Shown one piece after another: positions 9,519-19,347 of a DNA stretch of 64,000 nucleotides. The notes under the pieces were generated by a model. The model saw only the letters and a program-made list of their open reading frames with translations. It was not told where the DNA came from and did not search any database. Numbering within the stretch: position 1 is the stretch's first letter; every line of letters starts with the position of its first letter. The stretch is from Tabrizicola oligotrophica (GTDB lineage Bacteria; Pseudomonadota; Alphaproteobacteria; Rhodobacterales; Rhodobacteraceae): assembly GCF_011008935.1 (NCBI RefSeq), contig NZ_JAAIVJ010000003.1, positions 124,001 to 188,000 on the forward strand, written 5' to 3'. Position numbers and translations under genes: made by a program.

Positions 9519-11018
9519 TCAGTTGCAGGACGGCGCGGCAATCAGGCCCCAGCCGAAATGTTCGTCATAACCTTCCGGGCCAAGGTCGGTCACATTCCTC
9601 CTCAGGGCGGCCTCCACCGCGGCACGGCCTTGCACGCCCTGCGCCATGACCTGCGCCACCACCGCCGTCGCAATGGCCGAAGCATAGGAAGTTCCGCTGC
9701 GATGGGCGACACCCCCCGCGCCTGTGGGCACTGCCACATCGACACCGGGGGCGGCAAAGCCGATGCCCTTGCCGTAATTGGCCTTGCGATAGGGGCGCAG
9801 GTCGGCATCAACCGCCGTCACCGCGATGACCCGCGGATCGCTGGCCGGAAAGGCAAGCTCGGGGCGGCCGTTGTTGCCGGTTGCCGCGACCATGAGCATG
9901 CCGTTTTCATCGGCGATGCGCAGCACCTCGGCCAGCGTGGCGTTTTCCGGTCCCGCCAGCGAAAGGTTCGCCAGCCCGACACGGGCCGCGATCAGCCAAT
10001 CGAGCGCTTCGGCAATGTTTTCCAGCCGCGCCACGTCGCGACCGCCGTTGCGGGCAAAGGCAACCACAGAATAGAGCTGCGCCCCGGGCGCCACGCCAGA
10101 GGGAACACCTCCGGTCGCCTTGCCAGCAATCAGGGCCGCGATTCCGGTGGCGTGATCGGTCGAGCCCTGCTTTTCCCGCGCGTCCAGAACCGAGGTGGAC
10201 CGGATCGCCACATCGGCCAGCGCCGGGTTTCCGGTGTCGATCGGGCCATCGATAAGACCCACCCGCACCGAGGGCGATAGCCGGCAGACCGCCTCGATGG
10301 CCTGCGGAGCGGGTTCGGCCGCAGCGGCGGCCGTTCCCTGCGCCGCGCGATAGACGTTGTGGCGGTCGACCACCACCTTGACGCCCTCACGCGCCAGCGC
10401 GCTGCGCAACTGCGCCGGGCGCACCACGCCGTTCAGATCGAGCGCCAGCAGCGAAAGCCGCAGTCCGTCCAATTGGTTGCGCCGCAGAACTGTCACCCCA
10501 AGTCGCAGCAGAACGGCCTCGGCCCTGGTCGTTTCGCGCGCTGAGCCGGCCAGCAGATACTCTGCCCCACCGCTTGGCGCAGCCACGTCGTTTGCGGTCG
10601 CGCGTTCGAACGGCAGCCGCGCGCCGCGGGCATCCAGCACCCCGGACCCCGCAGTGCCCGCGCCGGGATCGTTCGGATCAACCGGACCACTTGGGCAAAG
10701 CTGGCCATTGGCAACCACCTTGGCCGGGCCGTGATCGGGATGGTGGCGCACCTTGAAATGCGCCTCGTCCGGCAAGCCCGTGGCCGGAAGCCGGATGCGC
10801 AGGCGGCTGGCGGTCATCGACAATGGCGCGATCGGGAAGGACTCGCCGCTCTGGAAATCCAGCGTCAGGTTCGGAACCTCGTCGCGAAGAAAGCCGCGCA
10901 CCGGCACGTCCAGAATGCCCCCCACCTCGACGCAGCGTGCCGCCAGAGCCGGGCCAGAGACCGACCCGACCACGACGGCCAAAGCCACTATCGCCCGGAT
11001 GCGCCGCACCAGCCTCAT
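9519..11018 (-). CDS. Exported S8 (subtilisin-like) serine protease
   Basis: 499 residues. A signal peptide of about 27 residues ends at PALAA. Residues ~33-110 form a beta-rich module. Residues ~152-226 resemble a ferredoxin-like subtilase propeptide (EYLLAGSAR... through RHNVYRAA). The catalytic domain follows, with Asp257 (VGLIDGPID), His289 (TDHATGIAALIAG), the oxyanion Asn in ATGNNG (~382) and Ser444 (SGTSYAS), so the triad is complete. It is the last gene of a four-gene operon and overlaps the anti-sigma gene by 4 nt (ATGA). Likely periplasmic or outer-membrane associated. It is inferred, not shown, that it acts on or is restrained by the neighbouring anti-sigma factor. Confidence 0.9.
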   Translation of the reverse strand: MRLVRRIRAIVALAVVVGSVSGPALAARCVEVGGILDVPVRGFLRDEVPNLTLDFQSGESFPIAPLSMTASRLRIRLPATGLPDEAHFKVRHHPDHGPAKVVANGQLCPSGPVDPNDPGAGTAGSGVLDARGARLPFERATANDVAAPSGGAEYLLAGSARETTRAEAVLLRLGVTVLRRNQLDGLRLSLLALDLNGVVRPAQLRSALAREGVKVVVDRHNVYRAAQGTAAAAAEPAPQAIEAVCRLSPSVRVGLIDGPIDTGNPALADVAIRSTSVLDAREKQGSTDHATGIAALIAGKATGGVPSGVAPGAQLYSVVAFARNGGRDVARLENIAEALDWLIAARVGLANLSLAGPENATLAEVLRIADENGMLMVAATGNNGRPELAFPASDPRVIAVTAVDADLRPYRKANYGKGIGFAAPGVDVAVPTGAGGVAHRSGTSYASAIATAVVAQVMAQGVQGRAAVEAALRRNVTDLGPEGYDEHFGWGLIAAPSCN

Positions 11019-11608
11019 TCCACCGGGTCCACCGTGGCGATCACCCCTGCCGCAGCCGCAAGATAGCTGGCGGCCTCCGGGGCCGTAAGATCATAGGGCA
11101 GGCCGATCCGGTAAAGCCCGATTGCGGATGGACCGTCAACGATGACCAGCCCCTTTGCCCGCAACAGCGCCGAAATTGCGGCCTCTGTCGCCTCGGGCCG
11201 GAACGTCACCGTCACTGTGGCCGCCAGATCCTCGCCAGAGGCCTGTTCGTAGACCGCCCCCTCGCCGGACCTGTCCCGCGTCAGCGTCAAGGTCAGCACG
11301 CTGGACAGCACGGCAGCCACGGCCACCGATGCCGCAAGCCGACCGCCCCCCTGCCTGCGCGGCGGCGCAGATTGCCTTGGCTCGGCGTCGACCACCCGCA
11401 TCAAGCGGGCCAGGCCCAGCTCGCCAGGACCCTGGGGCAGCGGGACGGCCTGCATCTGGCGGTGTAACGCCTCGATCCCGGCCAGATCCGCGCGCAGCTC
11501 GGCCGAACCCGCAAGCGCCGCTGCCACCTTGGCCCGCTCCTCCTCGGTCAGGGTTCCATTTGCCCAGAACGGCAGCAATTCCCGAATGTCTTCCGGCGGC
11601 GAACTCAT
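11015..11608 (-). CDS. Membrane anti-sigma factor with subtilase-propeptide-like periplasmic domain
   Basis: 197 residues. The cytoplasmic N-terminus (1-~75) has the anti-sigma look, PEDIRELLPFWANGTLTEEE, but lacks the HxxxCxxC zinc motif. One transmembrane helix spans ~90-110. The periplasmic part (~128-197) reads beta-alpha-beta-beta-alpha-beta: TVTVTFRPEAT, then EAAISALLRAKGL, then a GLYRIGL strand, APEAASYLAAAAG, and finally IATVDPVE. That is the pattern of an I9-like subtilase propeptide. ATGA overlaps link it to the sigma gene upstream and the protease downstream; this fixes the start at 11608 rather than at 11644. The anti-sigma role is inferred from position and topology. Confidence 0.8.
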   Translation of the reverse strand: MSSPPEDIRELLPFWANGTLTEEERAKVAAALAGSAELRADLAGIEALHRQMQAVPLPQGPGELGLARLMRVVDAEPRQSAPPRRQGGGRLAASVAVAAVLSSVLTLTLTRDRSGEGAVYEQASGEDLAATVTVTFRPEATEAAISALLRAKGLVIVDGPSAIGLYRIGLPYDLTAPEAASYLAAAAGVIATVDPVE

Positions 11609-12177
11609 GGCACCGATCCCTTTATTCCACTGCGCTCGAGGCAATGCTGCAAAAGCTTCTTGGCATGAAAGACCCGGGTCTTCACCGTACCCTCGGGAAC
11701 GCCCATCACCTCGGATATCTCGCGATAGCCAAGGTCGTGATAGAAGGCGAGTTCGATGGCCGTGCGGTGATCGTCCTTCAGATCGGCCATGCAGCCCCGC
11801 AGCCGGCGCGATTCCTGCTCCTGACCGATCAGGCTCAGCGCCGCCGGGCTTTCGTCCTCCTGGTCAGGAAGACTGTCAGAGAAACTCAGCCGCTTGCTTG
11901 CCCGATGCACGTCAATCACCTTTCGCCATGCCATGCCGAAGATCCAGCTGCGGACGCTTGAGCGCGCCTCGAACCGATCCGCTCCGCGCCACACATCCAG
12001 AAACACGTCTTGCAGGATGTCGTTCGACAGGAAGGGATCGTTCAATCTTGATTGCACAAAGGCGAAGAGGGGGCGCTCCAGCGCGTGATATAGCGCCGCC
12101 ATCGCGGCTTTGTCGCCGCTTGCGACACGATCAATCAGGACAGCGTGCCGGTCTGCGGTTGCCGTCGTACCGGTCAT
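11605..12177 (-). CDS. ECF-type RNA polymerase sigma factor
   Basis: 190 residues with only sigma regions 2 and 4. Region 2 (~20-90) includes SNDILQDVFLDVWRGADRFE and RSWIFGMAWRKVIDVHR. Region 4 (~125-180) includes the helix-turn-helix YREISEVMGVPEGTVKTRVF. It overlaps both the upstream outer-membrane gene and the downstream anti-sigma gene by 4 nt (ATGA), which supports the start at 12177. It probably drives its own operon in response to an envelope signal, with activity held by the anti-sigma factor. Confidence 0.92.
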   Translation of the reverse strand: MTGTTATADRHAVLIDRVASGDKAAMAALYHALERPLFAFVQSRLNDPFLSNDILQDVFLDVWRGADRFEARSSVRSWIFGMAWRKVIDVHRASKRLSFSDSLPDQEDESPAALSLIGQEQESRRLRGCMADLKDDHRTAIELAFYHDLGYREISEVMGVPEGTVKTRVFHAKKLLQHCLERSGIKGSVP

Positions 12178-14012
12178 GGAGTGCCCACCCCGAACTCGTG
12201 GCGCAAGGCCAGGCCGAAAACCCAACCGCGCCCTGGCGCCAGATCGTCGGCCTCGGCACCCGATCCGTAATCGGCGCGCAGCAGCATGGCGGTATTGGCC
12301 GAAAGGGACCGTTTCACCTCCAGCCCGAGATAGGTGCCGTCCTGCGCCGAACGCCCTTCGATCCGGGTAGCGCCCGCCTCGACTGAGGCCGACCAGCGAT
12401 CAGGCACGATGGGAAAGGCGAAGCTCATCTCCAACGTCGCATCGCGGCGCCACGGGCCGGTCTTTTGTGACCGCCCCGCCTCGGCGCGCAGGGTGAAGGT
12501 AGTCAGCTCGCCTGGGGTCCAGGCGAAGGCGGACTCCAGGCGCTGACGGCGCTCTGACGTGCCACCTCTGGCCAGATCCTGCAACCAGTCCAGCTTGAGA
12601 CCTGCCGCCCATGCATAATCGGGCTGGAACTTGTCCACCCCGAAGCTGACGCTGTTCAGCCGGAAATCCTCCGGATCCGGCCCGCCCGCAGGCGTCGCAA
12701 GCCGCCGTTGGTCTTCGGAGTAAAGCGATCCGTAGAAGGTCAGCCCCTGCAGGAAGCCGCCGGTAAAGATGTAGGGGCTGTAGGTCAGATCCAGCCCGAT
12801 CTCGCGGAAACGGTCGGTGGGGAGCGCGGGATCATCGGCGATGTTCGACCGTCCCTGTTCGCCGTAAAGATTTGCCTGCCACTCATCGGATTGAAACAGC
12901 AGCTCTGCCCGGCGGGTGTTTTCATCCGCGATCACATCGGGATTGAGCGGGCTGTAGAAACCCGGCTCATGGCGCGTGGCGGAAACCCGGAGTTCCAGGC
13001 TGTCGTCGTGGCCCGCAGGCAAGAGCGCGACGCCCAGTTCCGCCTCGACCGCGGCGCCGGAAGCGGCGGGGTTGCCCCGCACCGGACCGGTCGCCGTTCT
13101 GGCAAATTCCAGCGCAAAATCCCCGAAATCGGCGCCCACTGGCCCCGAAAGCCGCATCCCGCGGCCTTCCACCGCGCCCGATCCTGCCCCGGCCACCTTG
13201 GCCTTTCCTTCATAGACGAGAGCATCGGCGCGCAGGCTGGAGGTTCCGATCGGGAAGAGCTGGGCAGCAAACCCGGTCAGCCGCGCCTGCGGATTGCCGA
13301 GGCCTGAAAGGTTCGACAGGCCCGAAATCTGGCCGGGGTGGAGGGCAAAGGCCATGACCTCGCTGCGCCCGTCAGGGGCCGCAAGGCGCAGCGAAGCCCC
13401 GCGCCAGCTGTCATCGTCGGCCAGAAGGCTTTCTGCCGGCAGGTCCTGCGTGCCCAGACGCGCATAGAAGTCCTGACCGAACAGCGCCTGACGGGTTTCA
13501 AGGAAGTAATCGGAAACCTCGGTCCTGCGCTGGTCGCGGCGCGTGCTGCCAGTCTGCACGAACCCAAGCCCGCCGCGCAGCAGATCACCGCCCAGCGCAA
13601 AAGCCAGACGTCCATTGCCGTTGATCACAGTGCCGGACCCGGCAGGACCGTTTCGTTGCTCGACCTCGACCGTGCCGACAAAGCTCGCCTCGGCGGCAGC
13701 CGTTTGCGTGGCAAAGGTCCAGATCCCGAGTTCGTCATCGACGTCCGGCTGGCGCCGGTACACGACGATGTCATGCTCGCGGCCCTGCAGGCCATCGGGC
13801 AGGGTGACGATCAGCGTCCGGCCGGCAAGGGCCAGCGGAACCGCAACCGGCTGGCCGTCAATCTCCACCCGCAGGCGGGACAGCGGCACGATCTCGTCAA
13901 GGCTGATGCGCAGCTTGCCGTCCGGGTCGGCCTCGCCCAACCGGGTCTGCGCCCCTGCCGCCGCGGCAAACAGAGCCAGCACAAGACCAAGCCTGACCGA
14001 AGCCCCTGCCAC
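12174..14012 (-). CDS. Outer-membrane beta-barrel protein, first gene of the sigma/anti-sigma/protease operon
   Basis: 612 residues. The signal peptide is ~21 residues (ends AAGAQ). Residues ~33-100 form a small beta-sandwich-like module, and the rest is made of alternating amphipathic strands separated by turns, as in a barrel of 16 or more strands, with C-terminal strand WVFGLALRHEFGVGTP. No TonB box or plug is recognised. It begins with GTG at 14012, preceded by GAAAGGTGG. It is translationally coupled to the sigma gene. I cannot assign a named family; a surface sensor, porin or protease partner are the options. Confidence 0.75.
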   Translation of the reverse strand: MAGASVRLGLVLALFAAAAGAQTRLGEADPDGKLRISLDEIVPLSRLRVEIDGQPVAVPLALAGRTLIVTLPDGLQGREHDIVVYRRQPDVDDELGIWTFATQTAAAEASFVGTVEVEQRNGPAGSGTVINGNGRLAFALGGDLLRGGLGFVQTGSTRRDQRRTEVSDYFLETRQALFGQDFYARLGTQDLPAESLLADDDSWRGASLRLAAPDGRSEVMAFALHPGQISGLSNLSGLGNPQARLTGFAAQLFPIGTSSLRADALVYEGKAKVAGAGSGAVEGRGMRLSGPVGADFGDFALEFARTATGPVRGNPAASGAAVEAELGVALLPAGHDDSLELRVSATRHEPGFYSPLNPDVIADENTRRAELLFQSDEWQANLYGEQGRSNIADDPALPTDRFREIGLDLTYSPYIFTGGFLQGLTFYGSLYSEDQRRLATPAGGPDPEDFRLNSVSFGVDKFQPDYAWAAGLKLDWLQDLARGGTSERRQRLESAFAWTPGELTTFTLRAEAGRSQKTGPWRRDATLEMSFAFPIVPDRWSASVEAGATRIEGRSAQDGTYLGLEVKRSLSANTAMLLRADYGSGAEADDLAPGRGWVFGLALRHEFGVGTP

Positions 14013-14483
14013 GTTACGCTACCACCTTTCACATCCGCTTCCGGCTAGAAACCAGAAGCGCAGATCCCATGCCAGTGTTTTGTGCGGCAATTATCCTTGC
14101 AGGCAAGAGAAAAACGCGAGGCCGCATGGTCACCGGGTCTGGGACGGCGGACGGCCTGCCCGCCTCCCACACCCGGCCCGTCCCACACAACAAGGCCACT
14201 TTCTACTCAGCGGAACGGTTGACAAGACGGGCGCCCTTCCCCGGTTCTGGGGACACAAGACGAAGGGCAGCCCGCGTGCCCCGGCATTACACAACCGCCG
14301 GAACCCCTCACGAAACCGATCACTCGCACCTGTAACAGAGCTTGGTCGTGCGACAGGCGCATCCGGTTCAAATTTTCTGCAATGTCCTGATGCGAAACCC
14401 GGCGGCGACCAGCCACGACCCGGGCCGCCGGCTTTGCCGGGGCCGATTGCGCGCGGGGCGGCGGCAGTGACCCGCCGCGCGGC
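14013..14483. other. 471-bp leader/intergenic region with nested inverted repeats
   Basis: Between the 3' end of lpdA and the start of the sigma-factor operon, both on the minus strand. It must hold the operon's promoter. Two sizeable inverted repeats are visible: 8-bp arms TGGGACGG/CCGTCCCA at 14140-14147 and 14178-14185, and a compound hairpin at 14228-14274. No gene is supported and no -35/-10 pair could be assigned with confidence. Confidence 0.6.
14228..14274 (-). promoter_or_regulatory. Compound hairpin upstream of the sigma-factor operon
   Basis: Outer arms CGGGCGCCCTT (14228-14238) and AAGGGCAGCCCG (14263-14274) pair with a single bulge and enclose a second CCCC/GGGG hairpin (14239-14252). 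It lies about 215 bases upstream of the first start codon, in a position to be in the leader transcript or near the promoter. Function unknown. Confidence 0.4.
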
Positions 14484-15853
<1,370 letters not shown>

Positions 15854-15857
<4 letters not shown>

Positions 15858-17101
15858 ACCTCTGGCTCCATGAAGATCAACGCCGGGGTTTCCAGAAGCT
15901 GCTTGAGACGCTGGACAAAGCGGGCGGCATCCCAACCGTCGATCACGCGGTGATCGAAACTGGCCGAGAGGTTCATCATCTGGCGCGGCACGAACTGGCG
16001 ACCATCCCACATCGGCCGCACCGCCATCTTGTTGACGCCAAGGATCGCCACCTCGGGCGCGTTGATGATCGGGGTCGTGGCAATTGCCCCCAGCGGCCCC
16101 AGCGACGAAATCGTCAAGGTCGATCCCGTCAACTCGTCGCGCGTGGCCTTGCCCGACCGGGCCGCCTCGGCCAGACGGGCGATTTCGGCGGCGGCGGCAA
16201 AGGGGCCAAGGCTTTCGGCGTGACGCAGCACCGGCACCATCAGGCCGGCACCGGTCATGGTGGCGATGCCCAGATGCACGGGGCGATGGCGGGTGACGAT
16301 GCCGGCGTCATCGTCGAAATGGGCGTTCATTTCGGGGTGGTCGACCACGGCGCGGCACAGGGCGGCGGCGATGAATGGCAAGACCGTCAGCTTGGGTCTT
16401 TCACCGCGCGTCGCGTTCATCGTGGCGCGCAGATCCTCGAGCGCGGTCATGTCGATCTCTTCGATCACGGTGATATGCGGGATGCGGGCATTGGCCAGCG
16501 CCATCCGGTCAGCGATCTTGCGGCGCAGACCGAGGATGCGGATCTGCTCGCTGCCCTCGCGCCGGCGACCGGTCGGCGCGGCGGGCGCCTGCGGTGGTGC
16601 GGCCAAAGCGGCGGCCAGATCGGTCTCGGTGATCCGCCCCGCAGGCCCGGTTCCGCGCAATTGGCGCAGGTCGAGGCCCGCCTCCCGCGCCCGCGCCCGC
16701 ACCGCGGGAGAGGCGAGCGGCGCCTGCACTGCGGGGCGCGGCGCGACAGACCCGAGTGGTGCAGCGGAGGGCGCTTTCGGCATGGGCGCCTCTGCCGGAG
16801 CGGCGGGGGCGGCCTCGGCCTGCGGCGCGGGAGCAGGCGCGGAAGCGACCCGGCCCTCGCCCGCATGCTCGATGGTGACAAGCACCGCCCCCACGGCCAG
16901 CGTCTCGCCGATCTCGCCGCCCAGCGACAGGACCTTTCCGGCAAAAAGGCTGGGGATTTCCACCGTGGCCTTGTCGGTCATCACCGCGGCAATCGTGTCA
17001 TCTTCGCGGACGATATCGCCCGGCTTCACATGCCATTCGACCAGTTCGACCTCGGCCACGCCTTCGCCGACATCGGGAACCCGGATGCTGCTGATGCTCA
17101 T
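15854..17101 (-). CDS. bkdB: Branched-chain 2-oxo acid dehydrogenase E2 (dihydrolipoamide acyltransferase)
   Basis: 415 residues. Lipoyl domain at 1-80 with lipoylated Lys44 (MTDKATVEIPS), an Ala/Pro-rich linker at ~85-130, and a peripheral subunit-binding domain at ~132-170 (VRARAREAGLDLRQL, then GTGPAGRI). The catalytic domain ends with DHRVIDGW, which holds the His/Asp active site near 384/388. It transfers branched acyl groups to CoA. It overlaps the lpdA gene and follows E1beta by 1 base. Confidence 0.95.
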
Positions 17102-17102
17102 C

Positions 17103-18116
17103 TCACTCCTCCATGACCTTGCGCAAGGCGCGGGCGATGCGGGCGGGACTGGGGAAGTAGTCCCATTCCTGCGCGTGCGGATAGGGGGCGTCCCAGCCGG
17201 CGATGCGGATCAGGGGCGCGCGCAGGTGCCAGAAACAGGCCTCCTGCACTTCGGCGATCAATTCGCCGCCAAAGCCGCTGGTCCGCGTCGCCTCATGCAC
17301 CACCACACAGCGCCCGGTCTTTTCGACCGAAGCCCGGATCGTGTCGAGATCCAGCGGCAAGAGGCTGCGCAGGTCGATGATCTCGGCATCGACACCGGCC
17401 TCCGCCACGGCGGCCTCGGCGACATGAACCATAGTGCCATAGGCCAGAACGGTCACGTCCCGGCCCGCACGCCGCAGCTCGGCCTTGCCGAGAGGGATGG
17501 CATAATGCCCCTCAGGCACCTCGCCGGCCGGATGGGCGGACCATGGGGTCGACTTGCCGGAATGGTCGCCATTGAACGGACCATTGTAGAGCCGCTTCGG
17601 TTCCAGAAAGATCACCGGGTCGGGATCTTCAATCGCCGCGATCAGCAGGCCCTTGGCGTCGTAGGGGTTGGAGGGGATCACCACCTTCAGCCCGGCGACA
17701 TGGGTGAACAGCGCCTCGGGGCTTTGGCTGTGGGTCTGGCCGCCGAAGATTCCGCCGCCCGTCGGCATGCGCACCACCAGCGGACAGGTGAACTGCCCGT
17801 TCGAGCGGTGGCGCAGCCGGGCCGCCTCCTGGCTGATCTGGTCATAGGCGGGAAAGACGTAATCGGCGAACTGGATCTCGACGCAAGGCCGCATGCCCTG
17901 CGCGGCCATGCCCACCGCCATGCCGACGATGGCGCTTTCGTTGATCGGCGTGTCGAACACCCGCTCTTCGCCGTAGGCGGCCTGCAGGCCGGCGGTGCAG
18001 CGGAACACGCCGCCGAAATAGCCGACATCCTCGCCAAAGACGATGACCGAAGGGTCATCGGCCAGCTTGACGTCCATCGCGCTGCGCAGCGCCTCGATCA
18101 TGGTCATGCGGGCCAT
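17103..18116 (-). CDS. bkdA2: Branched-chain 2-oxo acid dehydrogenase E1 beta subunit
   Basis: 337 residues of the transketolase-like beta subunit: MIEALRSAMD at the N-terminus, VFGEDVGYFGGVFR, FDTPINESAIVGMAVG, and the C-terminal transketolase domain near DLDTIRASVEKTGRCVVVHE. It decarboxylates branched 2-oxo acids together with E1alpha and TPP. The start at MARMTMIEAL sits 1 base after the E1alpha stop. Cytoplasmic complex. Confidence 0.95.
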   Translation of the reverse strand: MARMTMIEALRSAMDVKLADDPSVIVFGEDVGYFGGVFRCTAGLQAAYGEERVFDTPINESAIVGMAVGMAAQGMRPCVEIQFADYVFPAYDQISQEAARLRHRSNGQFTCPLVVRMPTGGGIFGGQTHSQSPEALFTHVAGLKVVIPSNPYDAKGLLIAAIEDPDPVIFLEPKRLYNGPFNGDHSGKSTPWSAHPAGEVPEGHYAIPLGKAELRRAGRDVTVLAYGTMVHVAEAAVAEAGVDAEIIDLRSLLPLDLDTIRASVEKTGRCVVVHEATRTSGFGGELIAEVQEACFWHLRAPLIRIAGWDAPYPHAQEWDYFPSPARIARALRKVMEE

Positions 18117-18117
18117 G

Positions 18118-19347
18118 TCAGAACCCCATTTCCTGCCGCTGCCGCCGCAGATGGTCGGGCAGATCGGCGTAGACCCCCCGGAAAATCTCGGCCGGCGAGA
18201 TCGGCTTCGGATCGACAAAGGTGCCATGCGTCTCGACCGCCTTCTGCACTGTCCTCACCTCGTCAAGGATCTCGGCCTCGGCCTGCGCATGCCGTTCCTC
18301 CGACCAGGCGCCACGCCGGATCAGATGCGCCTTCAGCCGCTCGACCGGATCGCCCAAGGGCCAGGCCCGGGCCTCGTCCTTCGGGCGATAGGCGCTCGGG
18401 TCGTCCGATGTCGAATGCGCGGCCGCGCGATAGGTGAACCATTCGATCAGCACCGGGCCATGGCCCTGCCGCGCCCGGCGGATCGCCCAGCGCGACACCG
18501 CCGCCACGGCGAGGTAATCGTTGCCGTCCACCCTGAGCGCCGGAATGCCATAGCCAAGCGCGCGGGCGGCATAGGTTTCGCTCTTGCCCACCGCAACCCC
18601 GGTGTAGGTCGAGATGGCCCATTGGTTGTTCACGACATTCAGCACCACCGGCGGCAGGTAGACCGATGCCGAAAGCAGCGCGCTGTGGAAATCGTTCGAC
18701 GCCGTGGCGCCATCGCCGATCCAGCCTGCCGCGATCTTGCCATTGCCACGCAGGGCGCAGGCCATCGCCCAGCCCACCGCCTGCACATATTGCGTGCCGA
18801 GATTGCCCGAGATCGAAAAGAACCCATAGTCGCGCGCCGAATGCATGATCGGCAGTTGCCGGCCCTGCAACGGGTCGAGATCGTTCGAGTAAAGCTGGCC
18901 CATCAGCGCCTCCAGCGGATAATCCGCCGCGATCAGAAGGGTTTGCTGGCGATAGGTCGGGAAGTTCATGTCGCCCTTTTCCAACTGGCGCTGGAAGCCG
19001 CAGCCAATCGCCTCCTCGCCGGTGCATTGCAGATAGAACGAGGTCTTGCCCTGCCGCTGCGCATTCAGCATTCGCCGGTCCACGGCCCGCATCTGCAGCA
19101 TGTCACGCAGGCCAAGCCGCAGATCGTCGTCGGACAGGTCCCCGATACAGTCGGCCCAGGGTCCGACGGCCCGGCCCTCGTCATCCAGAACGCGGATCAG
19201 GCCGATGGCGAAGGGACGCGCGTCCCTTGCCTCCAGATCCAGCGGCGGGACCGGCAGGCTGCCCGCCAGGGGAACGACGATGTTGGAAAAGTCCGGCGAC
19301 TGGTCGGGCCGGGCTGGCGGGTGGGGAAAGGCGAGTTTCGCGGTCAT
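18118..19347 (-). CDS. bkdA1: Branched-chain 2-oxo acid dehydrogenase E1 alpha subunit
   Basis: 409 residues. TPP binding is shown by GWIGDGATASNDFH and the VVNNQWAIST segment; the phosphorylation-loop-like region YRAAAHSTSDDPSAYR follows. The ~80-residue N-terminal extension is typical of the bacterial BCKDH E1alpha as opposed to pyruvate dehydrogenase. Its start overlaps the SDR stop (ATGA), so all bkd genes are coupled. Confidence 0.95.
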   Translation of the reverse strand: MTAKLAFPHPPARPDQSPDFSNIVVPLAGSLPVPPLDLEARDARPFAIGLIRVLDDEGRAVGPWADCIGDLSDDDLRLGLRDMLQMRAVDRRMLNAQRQGKTSFYLQCTGEEAIGCGFQRQLEKGDMNFPTYRQQTLLIAADYPLEALMGQLYSNDLDPLQGRQLPIMHSARDYGFFSISGNLGTQYVQAVGWAMACALRGNGKIAAGWIGDGATASNDFHSALLSASVYLPPVVLNVVNNQWAISTYTGVAVGKSETYAARALGYGIPALRVDGNDYLAVAAVSRWAIRRARQGHGPVLIEWFTYRAAAHSTSDDPSAYRPKDEARAWPLGDPVERLKAHLIRRGAWSEERHAQAEAEILDEVRTVQKAVETHGTFVDPKPISPAEIFRGVYADLPDHLRRQRQEMGF

